From Synechococcus sp. Nb3U1 (GTDB lineage Bacteria; Cyanobacteriota; Cyanobacteriia; Thermostichales; Thermostichaceae): 64,000 nucleotides of DNA. The translations under genes were made by a program, and so were the position numbers. The first letter of the stretch is position 1; every line of letters begins with the position of its first letter. Positions 27,212 through 36,700 of this stretch are shown in pieces. The DNA lies in contig NZ_JAKFYQ010000002.1 of NCBI RefSeq assembly GCF_021533835.1, forward strand, positions 310,001 to 374,000, given 5' to 3'. Under the pieces are notes generated by a model. That model saw only the letters and a program-made list of their open reading frames with translations, was not told where the DNA came from and made no database searches.

Positions 27212-27406
27212 ATGGAGTTCCCGCAACTGCAAGAGCTGGTGGATCGAGCTTTGGAAGATAAAAAGCTCACCCGTATGGAAATGGATCAAATCGTGACGGC
27301 GATCCGAGCCGATGGCAAAGTCTCTCCCGAAGAGGCACAGCTACTCGATTCCATTCGCCAGATGGTGCTTCGCCGCGAGATTCAGGTGGTGGAAACTGCC
27401 GATTAA
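27212..27406 (+). CDS. small conserved protein, distant paralogue C of the 5.2-kb pair
   Basis: 64 residues from the ATG at 27212, preceded by GAGGAG about ten bases upstream; a GTG at 27185 would add nine. It has the same layout as the two small proteins at 5235 and 5564: a leading hydrophobic-acidic helix (LQELVDRALEDKKLT), then RMEMDQI, an acidic helix with LLDSIRQMV and a short charged tail. Predicted all-alpha and cytosolic. The DGKVSPEEAQLL segment recalls an EF-hand-like loop, but only partly. Function unknown. Confidence 0.65.
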   Translation: MEFPQLQELVDRALEDKKLTRMEMDQIVTAIRADGKVSPEEAQLLDSIRQMVLRREIQVVETAD

Positions 27407-27462
27407 GGATTAAGAGGGGGGGGAATCCGTAGTGGGGATCCCTAGAGCTGTGGAGGTGCGTG

Positions 27463-28518
27463 TCAGTCTGCTTTTTGCAGAGGTTGCAAATATAAAGTCA
27501 CCTCGCTGCGGTTGTGAAAGAGTTGTCGGGCTTTCACGACGGGGAAAGTGCCCTGCAGAATGCTGAGGGTTTGTTGGAGAACCTGTAGGCGGCGGTGACC
27601 TGGTAGCTTCAGGGTCATCACCCCAGCGCCCGCAGGTTCCAGGTGGGGGGCAAACCCTGTCATCAAGCGAGCGGAATCGCGGCCATCCATGCGCATATCG
27701 TTGAGGATTAGGTGAAACTGGCCGGGGCGACTGGCTAGGTAAGCTTGGGCGCTGAGGCGACGATGATGAATCCCCGGATCCTGGGCTAAGCGTCCATCCA
27801 ACTCCGCCGGATCCACCGCCGTAACCTCTTGGCCATGCTGCCGCAATACCTGCGTCCATCCTCCTGGGGCCGCCCCCAGATCCAAAGCTCGACCCCCCGG
27901 TTGTAGGGGCACCTGAAACACCTGAATCGCCTCCAGCAGCTTAAACTCTGCCCGGCTAATCTGCCCCGGATCCCGCCGAAAACGATGGATCCCACCCGCC
28001 CAATTGGAGAGGTTTTGTAAAGCTCTAGAGAGCCCTAGGTACACCCGGATCCCATCTGCCAAAGCCAGGATCACCACCGAGAGAATCTGCTGGGGATCCT
28101 TAACCTCTAGGGGAGCACCGGTAGCTGAGATCACCTGTTCCGCTAGAGCTTGGTTTACCTGAAAAGGCTTGAAATTCAGCTCCCCGAACAGGCGGGTTTG
28201 TACCGAAAAGCTCAGGCCTGGGTCGATCCCCCCCAAAATATCTGGGCTGAGGCTCAATTTCCCCAGGGATCCCCCTGACAGCAGCCACTCTTGGTGAATG
28301 GGGCAGATGTGGCGCAGGAAAATGGGAGGTACAACCTGCCAATCCTGGGCGAGGGCGGCAAAAGAGCGCTGACTGCACACCCACAAGAGCCCCGGTGCTT
28401 CTACAAGCCTCTGAACCGCAGCCTCGGGATCGGCGGCCTCCACTTCTGCAATGGCCAGATCCAGGAACTCGGGGTCAGCGGTGCCCAGCCAAGTATGGGT
28501 ATCGGCTACGGTTTTCAA
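27463..28518 (-). CDS. RlmM/FtsJ-like rRNA 2'-O-ribose methyltransferase
   Basis: 351 residues. Residues about 80-180 resemble a THUMP-type RNA-binding region, followed by a Rossmann methyltransferase with the SAM motif LDLGAAPGGWTQVL near 213-226. The FtsJ/RrmJ catalytic tetrad can be traced: Lys in EFKLLEA, Asp in NDMRMDG, Lys in TLKLPGH and Glu in RSEVTLYL. This matches RlmM, which methylates the ribose of C2498 in 23S rRNA. The exact nucleotide is inference. It starts 6 bases after the leuD stop, so it is in an operon with leuD and probably the phasin-like gene. Confidence 0.82.
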   Translation of the reverse strand: MKTVADTHTWLGTADPEFLDLAIAEVEAADPEAAVQRLVEAPGLLWVCSQRSFAALAQDWQVVPPIFLRHICPIHQEWLLSGGSLGKLSLSPDILGGIDPGLSFSVQTRLFGELNFKPFQVNQALAEQVISATGAPLEVKDPQQILSVVILALADGIRVYLGLSRALQNLSNWAGGIHRFRRDPGQISRAEFKLLEAIQVFQVPLQPGGRALDLGAAPGGWTQVLRQHGQEVTAVDPAELDGRLAQDPGIHHRRLSAQAYLASRPGQFHLILNDMRMDGRDSARLMTGFAPHLEPAGAGVMTLKLPGHRRLQVLQQTLSILQGTFPVVKARQLFHNRSEVTLYLQPLQKAD

Positions 28519-28524
28519 GGGCTA

Positions 28525-29127
28525 TCAACTGGCTTGCTGCCAACGCACATAGGGTAAAGAGGCCGCCACCTGCTGAATTTGCGCCTGGGCCGCCAGCAAT
28601 TGCCCTGTGGCATCCCAAGTGCCCTGCACCAGCATCTGCCAGGCTCCCTCCGGGATTTCCACCACAGCCCTGCTGCCCTCCCAGCACACCTGCTTGTTGG
28701 GCAGATCAAGGCTGATCTGAAGCTGTGGGTTGGCGGCGATCGCCCCTTGCAGGGTTTGGGCCACCTCCGGGCTGACAGTCATACAAGGGATCCCCATCGC
28801 CAGACAGTTGCCAAAGAAAATCTCGGCAAAACTTTCTCCGATGAGGGCGCGGATCCCCCATTTTGCGATCGCCTGTGGCGCGTGTTCCCGGCTGGAACCA
28901 CAGCCAAAGTTGGCATTCACCACCAAAATCTCGGCCCCTTGATACTGAGCTTGATCGAAGGGGTGCTGCCCTTGCCGTTGGGCGCGGTCGTCCTCGAATA
29001 CGTGCTGGCCCAAGCCATCAAAGGTGACGCATTTCAAAAAGCGGGCTGGAATAATTCGATCCGTATCGATGTCGTTGCCCAACAAGGGGATCCCTCGGCC
29101 AGTGAGGGTTAAAACTTCGCTTGGCAT
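28525..29127 (-). CDS. leuD: 3-isopropylmalate dehydratase small subunit
   Basis: 200 residues from the ATG at 29127. With LeuC it isomerises 2- to 3-isopropylmalate in leucine synthesis. The swivel domain shows GNDIDTDRIIPARFLK near residues 17-32 and the substrate-contact motif NANFGCGSSREHAPQAI. It lacks cysteines for the cluster, as expected, since the 4Fe-4S is in LeuC. leuC is not in this window, so the subunits are unlinked, as is common in cyanobacteria. Upstream is the phasin-like gene; downstream, 6 bases away, is the rlmM-like gene. Confidence 0.94.
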   Translation of the reverse strand: MPSEVLTLTGRGIPLLGNDIDTDRIIPARFLKCVTFDGLGQHVFEDDRAQRQGQHPFDQAQYQGAEILVVNANFGCGSSREHAPQAIAKWGIRALIGESFAEIFFGNCLAMGIPCMTVSPEVAQTLQGAIAANPQLQISLDLPNKQVCWEGSRAVVEIPEGAWQMLVQGTWDATGQLLAAQAQIQQVAASLPYVRWQQAS

Positions 29128-29159
29128 GTGGATGAACCTCAACCTTGAACCCGGAAGGC

Positions 29160-29486
29160 TCATTTACGGTAAACCTGATTTTCCAAATTGCGCACCTGCC
29201 GCTCCAGCCGATCCAACCGCCCCCGCAGCTCGTCCATTTCCGATTGGCGGGGTACCCCCAAATCTTGCAGGACGTTTCGCACCTGCCGTTGAATGTAAGA
29301 TTCCATGTTGCCCTGTTCCGACTTCACCTGGTTGAGCAGGCTGTTGATCACATTGGATGCCTCCTCCGGGTTGAGCTGCCCCTTCTGCACCAGATCGTCA
29401 GCGGCCTTCTTCAGCTGCTCTGCCACCAGGGTGGTTGTGCCCACACCCATCAGCAAGAGCTGACGTAAGATACTGTTGTTATCCAA
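29160..29486 (-). CDS. phasin-like coiled-coil protein
   Basis: 108 residues from a TTG at 29486 (LDNNSILRQLLLMGVG); a longer version would overlap the divergent gene at 29514. The first 25 residues are hydrophobic, then come charged amphipathic helices with a heptad pattern (QSEMDELRGRLDRLERQVRNLENQV), which should form a coiled coil. Cyanobacterial and proteobacterial proteins of this build are annotated phasin or poly(hydroxyalkanoate) granule-associated. No PHA genes are near, so the role may be general scaffolding. Likely first gene of a phasin-leuD-rlmM operon. Confidence 0.72.
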   Translation of the reverse strand: MDNNSILRQLLLMGVGTTTLVAEQLKKAADDLVQKGQLNPEEASNVINSLLNQVKSEQGNMESYIQRQVRNVLQDLGVPRQSEMDELRGRLDRLERQVRNLENQVYRK

Positions 29487-29513
29487 TGCTGCCCTCCCGT
29501 TGCACGGGCCTCC

Positions 29514-29858
29514 ATGACTACTCATTCTCCTCAGTTTGTCCTCAACTTCGCAACTGGGTCAGCCAGCTTTTCTCTTTCCCCTAAGGCTTCCTTGGAGTTG
29601 CAGGAGGCACTACAGACTATTTTAGAGCGCCTCAAGATCAATTCAGGAAATACTCAGCGACAGCCACAACCCCCCGTGGAGTTTTGCCATCGTGCCGAAG
29701 ATCTGAACTTGGAGGTGTTCTGCAACCCGAACATCTGGTCTAGCCCCCATGCCGCCAAAGTATTGGTGACTTTGAAAACCCCATTACTACGCCTGTCTAC
29801 GGAGGTGGAACTGTCTCGTCTGCGGGAAGACCTCAGCCAATATCTGGAGGCCCTTTGA
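29514..29858 (+). CDS. conserved hypothetical protein upstream of ureE-like gene
   Basis: 114 residues, soluble, no signal peptide. The sequence is mixed alpha/beta with two notable stretches, VEFCHRAEDLNLEVFCNPN and LVTLKTPLLRLSTEVELSRLREDL. I do not recognise a family. The stop overlaps the start of the next gene (TGATG), so the two are translationally coupled and probably act together, which links this protein by inference to nickel handling. Confidence 0.6.
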   Translation: MTTHSPQFVLNFATGSASFSLSPKASLELQEALQTILERLKINSGNTQRQPQPPVEFCHRAEDLNLEVFCNPNIWSSPHAAKVLVTLKTPLLRLSTEVELSRLREDLSQYLEAL

Positions 29859-30343
29859 TGGCGGAAGATCCCCACCCCCCCGCAACCGAAGCCGAGGCTC
29901 CCTCGGTCATCACGGTGTTGCAACTGCTGGATGAGACTTCGGGAGGGATCCCGCTCAGCCTTGAGGTGGTTACCCTCACTTGGCAGGATCGGCAGCGCTC
30001 GCGGCAACGACTGGTGAGCAATTGGGGTACGGAAATTCAGTTGATGCTGCCCCGTGGTACCCACCTCCAGGATGGGGATCTGCTCTATGCCGATGCGCAG
30101 CGGCAAATTCGCGTCAAGGCTCAAGCGGAGCTCGTACTTTTGATTCAGCCTGAGAATGTGATGCAAATGGGCCAGGTTCTCCATCAACTGGGCAACTGGC
30201 ATCGCCCGGCGCAAATTTCTCCGGAAGGACAGGTGCTGGCATTGGCCGATGACCCGCTGCGGGATTGGTTGACCCATATGGGGATCCCGTTTCAAGAAGT
30301 TTCAAAGCCTTTCCACCCCAACTTGCTGGCTCACAGCCACTAG
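29858..30343 (+). CDS. ureE: UreE-like nickel metallochaperone
   Basis: 161 residues from the ATG at 29858. The N-terminal domain has LTWQDRQRSRQRLVSNWGTEI and LPRGTHLQDGDLLYAD, the C-terminal domain LIQPENVMQMGQVLHQLGNWHRP and a DDPLRDWLTHMG segment, all typical of UreE. UreE delivers nickel to urease. The usual LGNRH is LGNWH, keeping the metal His. The tail ends HSH, a weak metal site. No urease structural or other accessory genes are in the window, so either urease is elsewhere on the chromosome or this is an isolated relic or repurposed chaperone. Confidence 0.8.
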   Translation: MAEDPHPPATEAEAPSVITVLQLLDETSGGIPLSLEVVTLTWQDRQRSRQRLVSNWGTEIQLMLPRGTHLQDGDLLYADAQRQIRVKAQAELVLLIQPENVMQMGQVLHQLGNWHRPAQISPEGQVLALADDPLRDWLTHMGIPFQEVSKPFHPNLLAHSH

Positions 30344-30387
30344 CTGGTTGATGGAGATTGGATAGAGATCCTGACCGGCTCACGATA

Positions 30388-32637
30388 TCAGGGGATGAGC
30401 ACAACCGGGGATCGCTTAAACGCGGGAATATCCGACTGGGGATCCTCGCAGGGGCGGATCAGGTGGTTGGCCTCAGGGTAGAACATCAGCACCGAGCCGG
30501 GTTTGATCGGGCCAAGAAGGATCTCGATGTTTTCCAGATACCCCGCGACTCCTCGGACGGTGACCCGTTGGTGCGCCTGGAGGCCAGTTCTAGCTACATC
30601 TTCGGGGTTCATCATCACGCAGTGGCGGTGGGGCATACCTCGATAGGGATCCGCCTCTTTGTAAACGACGGTGTTGTGCTGGCCATAGGCACGGGCGGTG
30701 ATCAGGATGAAGGGATACCCCCCTTGGCTGGGATCCAACCCGACCGCCGCATGGGTTGGCGGATCCAACTGTGGTAGAGGCACAGGAAACATCTGGGCTT
30801 TGCCACTGGAGGTGGGCCAGGTGGCATTGTGGACAATACGGCCCTGAATGGTGAAGTCTTGCCGAGTTTGAGCGATGGTGGCAATGGCTCCATAGCCAGG
30901 AATGACGCGGGCGATCACCTGGCGAAGGTAGTCGGGATCCCCCATGCGGCTCCAGGGAACGGGGCTTTCTCCCAACAGCTGTTGGGCCAGGGTGCAGATG
31001 AATTGGAACTCGCTCACCACCTTGCTGCGATCCAAATGGGTTTTGCCCGGTTGGTTCAGGCGGACGAAATTGTTCCCTGACTCGACAGTGGTGGCAAAGG
31101 ATTCTTCCCCTCGCGCCAGCACCGGCAGAAGCAGCGTTTGACGGGCTGCTAACCCCTGAAAGTGGCCGATATTGGGTTTGGTGGCTAGGTAGACGATCGT
31201 ATCCACCTGTGCAAGGGCCTGTCGGGAGGCTTGCAAATCAGGGTTGGCCCCGTAGAAATTCCCCCCCAAGCACAGCAGGGTGTGAATCTGGCCAGCCCCA
31301 CAGGCGCGCATCAGGTGACGGGCACTATAGCCCACCATCCGCTCCAGAGGTCGACCCACCAAGCTTTCTAAACCAATACGTATGGCTTCTCGCAGATGGC
31401 TAGATACCCCCATCGAGCCAAAACCCTGCACATTGCTGTGGCCTCGAATCGGCATCACACCACAGCCTGGTTTCCCGGCACTGCCGGTCATCAAAGCAGT
31501 ATTGGCGATGGCAAAGACGTTCTCCACGCCATTGGCTTGCTGGGTGATCCCCATGGCCCAAGCGAAAATAGTACGTCCAGCATGGTCGGCAATGGCTTGC
31601 GCGGCGGCGGCAATCTCGGCGTAGGTGAGGCCACAGGCGCTGAGGATCCCTTCCCACGCGGTCTGTTGAACCGCCTCCAGAACCGCCTCATGATCAAGAG
31701 TATGGGTAGCCAAGAAGGCGCGATCCACCCGGTCTTGCTCGATCAGCCACTTCTGTATGCCCAGAAAAACGGCTGCATCCGATCCGGGATGAGGTTGTAG
31801 ATACAACGAGGCGATCTCGGAACCCAACAACAGGGATCCCACCTGAGCCGGGGTGGCAAAGCGCAGCAACCCCACTTCCTGAACCGGGTTGAGGACGATC
31901 ACCACCCCACCCCGCTGCCGCAAGGCAATCAGCTCGTTCATCAGGCGGGGGTGATTGGCTGCCGCATGGGATCCGGCCAAGACAAAGCACTGACAATGCT
32001 TCAGATCCGCCAGTTCCACCTGGCTGGTACCGGTGCCGAACATCCGCCCCAATCCGCGGGTAGAAGGCACATGACAGAGATCGGAACAATCGGCCAAATG
32101 GGGGGATCCCCATTGGCGCATGAACAGTTGCAGGGCAAAAGCGGCCTCGTTGCTACCCCGACCGGAGCTGTAGGATCCCGCCTGTTCCGGGGGATGAGCG
32201 GCCAGAGAGCTTGTGATCAGGTCATACACCTCTGCCCAAGAGAGCGGCTCGTAGTGCTGGCTGCCCTGACGATGGATCAGTGGTTGGCTGAGGCGGCCCA
32301 ACCGTTCGGCTTGGTAGGAGGTGAGCTGGGCCAGCTCCACCAGAGTGTGTTCTCGAAAAAAGTCTTGGTGGATCCCGGCTTGTAGGTCACCCCGTTCTGC
32401 CTCTACTCCCTTGGCGCAGCGTTGCAGCGGGTGGCCCAACTCATCCCGAAAGCCTTTTGTTCCCCAGGCACAGGATTTGCAGGCGTGCTCATGAAAAAGC
32501 TTTTCGGCCAGCGGGATCCCTTGGGGTGACAGGAGGCTCTCCACCCAGTAGCCCACCACTGGCCAGCCGCCCCCCTGCTCGGGCACAGAGGAGGAAGAGA
32601 ATAGCGTTTTGGGAGGGAAAGTGGATTGGTCACTCAT
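30388..32637 (-). CDS. molybdopterin oxidoreductase, FdhF/YdeP family
   Basis: 749 residues, the size of E. coli YdeP. The N terminus has HACKSCAWGT with Cys53 and Cys56, then the molybdenum-bis-MGD domains: GRGSNEAAFALQLF, CSDLCHVPS with Cys184 and Cys188, GSHAAANHPRLMNEL, and the C-terminal MGD-binding QHNTVVYKEADPYRG. YdeP proteins resemble formate dehydrogenase H but usually lack a complete 4Fe-4S ligand set; here I see CxxC with one further Cys (74). The substrate is unknown; formate oxidation or acid-resistance roles have been proposed for relatives. Monocistronic, between ureE-like and S9 peptidase genes. Confidence 0.85.
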   Translation of the reverse strand: MSDQSTFPPKTLFSSSSVPEQGGGWPVVGYWVESLLSPQGIPLAEKLFHEHACKSCAWGTKGFRDELGHPLQRCAKGVEAERGDLQAGIHQDFFREHTLVELAQLTSYQAERLGRLSQPLIHRQGSQHYEPLSWAEVYDLITSSLAAHPPEQAGSYSSGRGSNEAAFALQLFMRQWGSPHLADCSDLCHVPSTRGLGRMFGTGTSQVELADLKHCQCFVLAGSHAAANHPRLMNELIALRQRGGVVIVLNPVQEVGLLRFATPAQVGSLLLGSEIASLYLQPHPGSDAAVFLGIQKWLIEQDRVDRAFLATHTLDHEAVLEAVQQTAWEGILSACGLTYAEIAAAAQAIADHAGRTIFAWAMGITQQANGVENVFAIANTALMTGSAGKPGCGVMPIRGHSNVQGFGSMGVSSHLREAIRIGLESLVGRPLERMVGYSARHLMRACGAGQIHTLLCLGGNFYGANPDLQASRQALAQVDTIVYLATKPNIGHFQGLAARQTLLLPVLARGEESFATTVESGNNFVRLNQPGKTHLDRSKVVSEFQFICTLAQQLLGESPVPWSRMGDPDYLRQVIARVIPGYGAIATIAQTRQDFTIQGRIVHNATWPTSSGKAQMFPVPLPQLDPPTHAAVGLDPSQGGYPFILITARAYGQHNTVVYKEADPYRGMPHRHCVMMNPEDVARTGLQAHQRVTVRGVAGYLENIEILLGPIKPGSVLMFYPEANHLIRPCEDPQSDIPAFKRSPVVLIP

Positions 32638-32677
32638 GGGGTGGGATCCCTTATTTGATATTTGATTGGATAGGTGA

Positions 32678-34627
32678 TCAAACCGAGGTGCTCAAGTTGT
32701 GGATCAAGACTGGCTCGATAGCGTCTGCTAGCAGAAACCCGAACACTTGGGCATAGAAGTAAAGCTCTGCTTCCAGGGCTCGTTTGATATTGGCCGCCTG
32801 CCGGAAACCATGTTGCTCTCCCTCAAAAGGGACATAGGCCACCGGCAGTCCCTTAGTTTTGAGGGCGGCGACCATAGCTTCTGCTTGGTTGGGGGGCACA
32901 ATGGCATCTTCCAGCCCCTGAAAGAAAATCACCGGGCAACAGAGACGCTCCAAATGATGAATGGGAGAACGGGCTTGATAAAGATCCCGTCGCTCCGGGT
33001 AGGGGCCGATCAAGTTATCCAAATAGCGAGATTCAAACTTGTGGGTATCTTGGGCCAAAGCTTCTAGGTCGCTGACGCCATAATAGCTAGCACCCGCCTT
33101 GAAGACTTCATGAAAAGTCAGAGCAGCCAGCGTTGTGTAGCCCCCGGCGCTGCCACCGCTGATCATCAGCCGTTCCCCATCCACTTGGCCCTGATCCGCC
33201 AAGAATTTTGCCCCACAGATGCAATCCTCCACATCCACGAGGCCCCATTTTCCTTTCAGCGCATCCCGATAAGCCCGTCCATAGCCTGTACTGCCTCGAT
33301 AATTTACATCCAAAACGGCTATGCCCCGGCTTGTCCAGTATTGGATCCCTAGGTTCAGCACCGCCGAGGTAGCCCCCGTCGGCCCCCCATGACTTTTCAC
33401 CAGGAGGGGCGGTTTTTCCCCAGCCGGAGCGACAAAATCCTGATTCTTGGGGGGGTAGAAGAACCCATAGGCCACCTGCTCTGCCCCGGTGGGAAAGGTG
33501 ATTGCCTGTGGGATGGACACATAGCCGGGATCCACCTCCAATCTGTTGGAGCGGGCCAGCACCTGTAACTGTCCAGAATCCAACTCTAAACAGACCAATG
33601 CTACCGATTCTGTCGGGGATCCGGCCAGGAACACCGCTTGCTCCCCACTCACCTGCAAACCCCTGATCTGGGTATAGGGTGGGCGCCCACAAGGGATCCC
33701 TTCCAACCGCCCAGAATCGGGATCCAGATAAGCCAGGTGAGATATCCCCTCCCGCTCGTAGCAGGCTAGGATCCGCCCATCCCCACAAAACCCGTAGGTG
33801 CTCAGGCCAAATACCCACTGGGGTTCGCCAAACTCCGCTTCCAGGGGGTAAAGGGCTTGAATCGGATCCGCAAGGGCGGGATCCCAGCGGTAGAAATTCC
33901 ACCAACCGGAGCGATCCGAAATAAAGTGAAGCATGCCCTCCGGTGACCATTGGGGTTGAAAAATCGATTCCGTGGGGCCACCAGCTATTTTTTGGGGATC
34001 CCTTAATCTCCCATCTGGGGCCACTTCTGCCTGCCAAAGTTCTGTCCCATCCCAGGGCATCTGCGGATGCTCCCAAGTCAGCCACACCAGAACCTGACCG
34101 TCTGGGCTAAGGCGAGGGTTGGCGTAAAAGTCATGTCCCGCCGCCAAAATCTGCTGGGATCCACTCGACAAATCAATGCTCACCAGACAATTGACCGGCT
34201 CTCCCCCTGAACTGTGATCCTCCCGCACACAGAGGATACGTCTGCGCACCCGATCCACTACTCCATCTGCGTAGCGGTAGGGGGCTGCTTCTGTCAGCGG
34301 TAGGGGCTCCGAACCTGGGATCAATCGGTAGAGCCGCTGGTCGGCAAAGTGGCAAAAATAAACAATTCCCTCCGACACCCAATAGGCTCCACCCCCATAC
34401 TCATGCACACGGGTGCGCACGTTCCAGGGATCCGGGGTAAGTTCGGTTTGGAGCCCGTCCCTAGAACGCCGGATCAGCACATTGGGCCCTTTTTCTTGGG
34501 GGCGGCCCTCCGTCCAGTAGAGATCCCCTTGATCCCAGCAGGCCTGGCCCAAACGCAGGGATTCCGCCACAATCCAATCGGGCGTAATCGGGGATCGCCA
34601 GGATCCATACCTTGCTTGCTCGACCAT
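32678..34627 (-). CDS. S9 prolyl-oligopeptidase-family peptidase
   Basis: 649 residues. The first 380 or so form a WD/PD40-like beta-propeller (repeated [27 protein letters not shown]). The C-terminal alpha/beta-hydrolase carries the triad Ser493 in [10 protein letters not shown], Asp574 in GLEDAIVPP and His606 in GEQHGF. SHGGPTG near 412 provides the oxyanion region. No signal peptide, so it is probably a cytosolic oligopeptidase or acylaminoacyl peptidase. It lies downstream of the importer ATPase on the same strand (56 bases), so it could use imported peptides if that transporter carries them. Confidence 0.9.
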   Translation of the reverse strand: MVEQARYGSWRSPITPDWIVAESLRLGQACWDQGDLYWTEGRPQEKGPNVLIRRSRDGLQTELTPDPWNVRTRVHEYGGGAYWVSEGIVYFCHFADQRLYRLIPGSEPLPLTEAAPYRYADGVVDRVRRRILCVREDHSSGGEPVNCLVSIDLSSGSQQILAAGHDFYANPRLSPDGQVLVWLTWEHPQMPWDGTELWQAEVAPDGRLRDPQKIAGGPTESIFQPQWSPEGMLHFISDRSGWWNFYRWDPALADPIQALYPLEAEFGEPQWVFGLSTYGFCGDGRILACYEREGISHLAYLDPDSGRLEGIPCGRPPYTQIRGLQVSGEQAVFLAGSPTESVALVCLELDSGQLQVLARSNRLEVDPGYVSIPQAITFPTGAEQVAYGFFYPPKNQDFVAPAGEKPPLLVKSHGGPTGATSAVLNLGIQYWTSRGIAVLDVNYRGSTGYGRAYRDALKGKWGLVDVEDCICGAKFLADQGQVDGERLMISGGSAGGYTTLAALTFHEVFKAGASYYGVSDLEALAQDTHKFESRYLDNLIGPYPERRDLYQARSPIHHLERLCCPVIFFQGLEDAIVPPNQAEAMVAALKTKGLPVAYVPFEGEQHGFRQAANIKRALEAELYFYAQVFGFLLADAIEPVLIHNLSTSV

Positions 34628-34683
34628 GAGGGGCCACTCCTGCTACTAAGGCAATCCTAAGGGATCCCTTTGCAGGGCTCCAC

Positions 34684-35685
34684 TCAGCGGATCCCTGTCA
34701 GCACCGCCGGATCCTTAGCCCGAATACAATTCACCATCCGCCCTTCCGACACCATCGGAGGTGGCAAGGGTTGCTTGCAGACTTCTGTGGCAAAGCTACA
34801 ACGGGGGGCAAAAGCACATTCTCGAATTGGGCGATACAGCCTGGGCGGGGATCCGGGAATGGCCAGCAACCGTTCCTGCCGATCCATGCCTGGATAGACC
34901 GTGGCCGAGAGTAACCCTTGCGTATAGGGATGCCAGGGATCCGCCAATACTTCATCAATCGGGCCTTGTTCGATAATACGCCCGCTGTACATCACCGCCG
35001 TTTTATTGGCCACTTCAATGGCTACTCCTACATCGTGAGTGACGAAGACGATGCTCATGCCCAATTCTTTTTGCAATTCCTTCAGCAGCAGCAACACTTG
35101 AATTTGCACCGTGGCATCCAAAGCTGTGGTCGGTTCATCCGCCAGCAACACCTTGGGTCGGCAGGAGAGGGCTAGCGCGATCATGGCCCGTTGCCGCATA
35201 CCCCCACTCATTTCGTGGGAATAGGCATCCAACCGTTTGCGAGCCGAAGGGATTCGAACCCGTTCCATCATTTCCAAAGCCTGTTGCCGAGCCGCCCCGT
35301 AGCTACACCCCTCATGGCGGATCACCGCTTCGGCAATCTGATCCCCGATCGTAAACACCGGATCAAAAGCCAGCATCGGCTCCTGAAACACCATCGACAC
35401 CAGCTTGCCCCGCATCTGTGCCAAGGCCGCCCCATCCATGGACAGCACCTCCTGCCCCGCCACCCATACCTGCCCGGTAAGGGTAGTTTTGTGAGCCGGA
35501 TGCAGACGCATCAAGGATTTGAGGGTGACGCTTTTGCCACTGCCGGACTCCCCCAACAAAGCCAGGGTTTCCCCTTCCGCCAGATCAAAACTCACCCCGG
35601 TCACGGCGTAGATCGAGCCTTCCTCCCCCTTGAAGGTGACGTTTAGATCCCACACCTCTATAACATTCTTAGCAACACGGGTCAT
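34684..35685 (-). CDS. family-5 ABC importer ATPase, DppD/OppD type
   Basis: 333 residues from the ATG at 35685, which overlaps the stop of the preceding ATPase gene (ATGA). Walker A is GESGSGKS, the signature MSGGMRQR, and Walker B VLLADEPTTALD. The C-terminal oligopeptide-type domain has PRLYRPIRECAFAPRCSFATEVC with the cysteine set that binds a 4Fe-4S cluster in DppD. It energises import through the two permeases upstream in the same operon. The open frame extends back to 35838 but overlaps the other gene and is ignored. Confidence 0.93.
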   Translation of the reverse strand: MTRVAKNVIEVWDLNVTFKGEEGSIYAVTGVSFDLAEGETLALLGESGSGKSVTLKSLMRLHPAHKTTLTGQVWVAGQEVLSMDGAALAQMRGKLVSMVFQEPMLAFDPVFTIGDQIAEAVIRHEGCSYGAARQQALEMMERVRIPSARKRLDAYSHEMSGGMRQRAMIALALSCRPKVLLADEPTTALDATVQIQVLLLLKELQKELGMSIVFVTHDVGVAIEVANKTAVMYSGRIIEQGPIDEVLADPWHPYTQGLLSATVYPGMDRQERLLAIPGSPPRLYRPIRECAFAPRCSFATEVCKQPLPPPMVSEGRMVNCIRAKDPAVLTGIR

Positions 35686-36689
35686 ACCGTCACCTCCAGA
35701 GGCTGCACATTGGAATAGCCGGATCCCGGGATCCGCATATGACACGCCACAAATCGCCCGGATCCCACATCCGAGAGGGGGGGGTCCACCTGAGCACACA
35801 CCGCTTCTGCCACCGGACAACGGGGGTGAAACCGGCAACCTGAGGGAGGCGAGATCGGGTTGGGGGGATCCCCTTGCAGAACGATATGGGTTTTCCGTTC
35901 GCTTGGGCGTTGGGCGGGCAAAGCCGACAACAAAGCACGGGTGTAGGGGTGAGCGGGGTAGGCGTAGAGCTTCTCCACTGGGCCAGATTCCACCACCTGT
36001 CCCAAGTACATGACCAGCACCTCATCGCTGACGTACTGCACCACATTTAGGTCATGGGAGATGAACAGGTAGGTGAGGTGAAATTCCGCCTTCAAATCCG
36101 CCAACAAATTCAACACCTGAGCCTGCACCGATTTGTCCAACGCCGAGACCGCCTCATCCAAAATCACGATCTCCGGCTCAATTGCTAAGGCGCGGGCAAT
36201 GTTTACCCGTTGCCGTTGTCCACCCGACAGTTCGTGGGGGTAGCGGCGAATGAAGTTATCCGGATCCAACCCGACACGAGCCAAAAGATCGCGGGCTTTG
36301 CGACGGGACTGATCTTCGCTGGCCCTATTGATACGCGGGCCAAAGGCAATGCTGTCTTCAATGGTTAAGCGCGGGTTCAAGGAGGCGTAGGAGTCTTGAA
36401 AGACCATCTGCATCCGCCGCCGCAACTCGTTCACAGGCCGCTGCCCCTCGCCAAATTCTTGACCGTCAATAGCAATCCGTCCAGAATCCGGTTGGATCAG
36501 GTGCATCAACAACCGGGCCGTGGTGGATTTGCCGCAACCCGACTCCCCTACAATGCCCAGGGTTTTGCCACGCTCCACTGCAAAGCTGACATTTTCTACC
36601 GCCTTGACCACCTGGGTTGGCTTGCCCCGCAGGGTTTTACCCACCGGATAATATTTTTTTAAGCCTTCAATTTCCAACAGAGCTGTCAT
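35682..36689 (-). CDS. family-5 ABC importer ATPase, DppF/OppF type
   Basis: 335 residues. Walker A is GESGCGKS, the signature LSGGQRQR and Walker B IVILDEAVSALD; the ALDKSVQAQVLNLL stretch is typical of DppF/OppF. The C-terminal domain ends in SGCRFHPRCPVAEAVC, again the cluster-binding cysteine pattern. It starts 11 bases after the DppC-type permease and overlaps the next ATPase gene by four bases. With that gene it forms the heterodimeric motor of the importer. Confidence 0.93.
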   Translation of the reverse strand: MTALLEIEGLKKYYPVGKTLRGKPTQVVKAVENVSFAVERGKTLGIVGESGCGKSTTARLLMHLIQPDSGRIAIDGQEFGEGQRPVNELRRRMQMVFQDSYASLNPRLTIEDSIAFGPRINRASEDQSRRKARDLLARVGLDPDNFIRRYPHELSGGQRQRVNIARALAIEPEIVILDEAVSALDKSVQAQVLNLLADLKAEFHLTYLFISHDLNVVQYVSDEVLVMYLGQVVESGPVEKLYAYPAHPYTRALLSALPAQRPSERKTHIVLQGDPPNPISPPSGCRFHPRCPVAEAVCAQVDPPLSDVGSGRFVACHMRIPGSGYSNVQPLEVTV

Positions 36690-36700
36690 CGCTTTACTCC

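Noticed and set aside
35240-35265. tRNA-like T-arm (GGTTCGAATCC on the minus strand)
   Set aside because: It lies inside the DppD-type ATPase reading frame (RVRIPSAR) and no acceptor or anticodon stem surrounds it.
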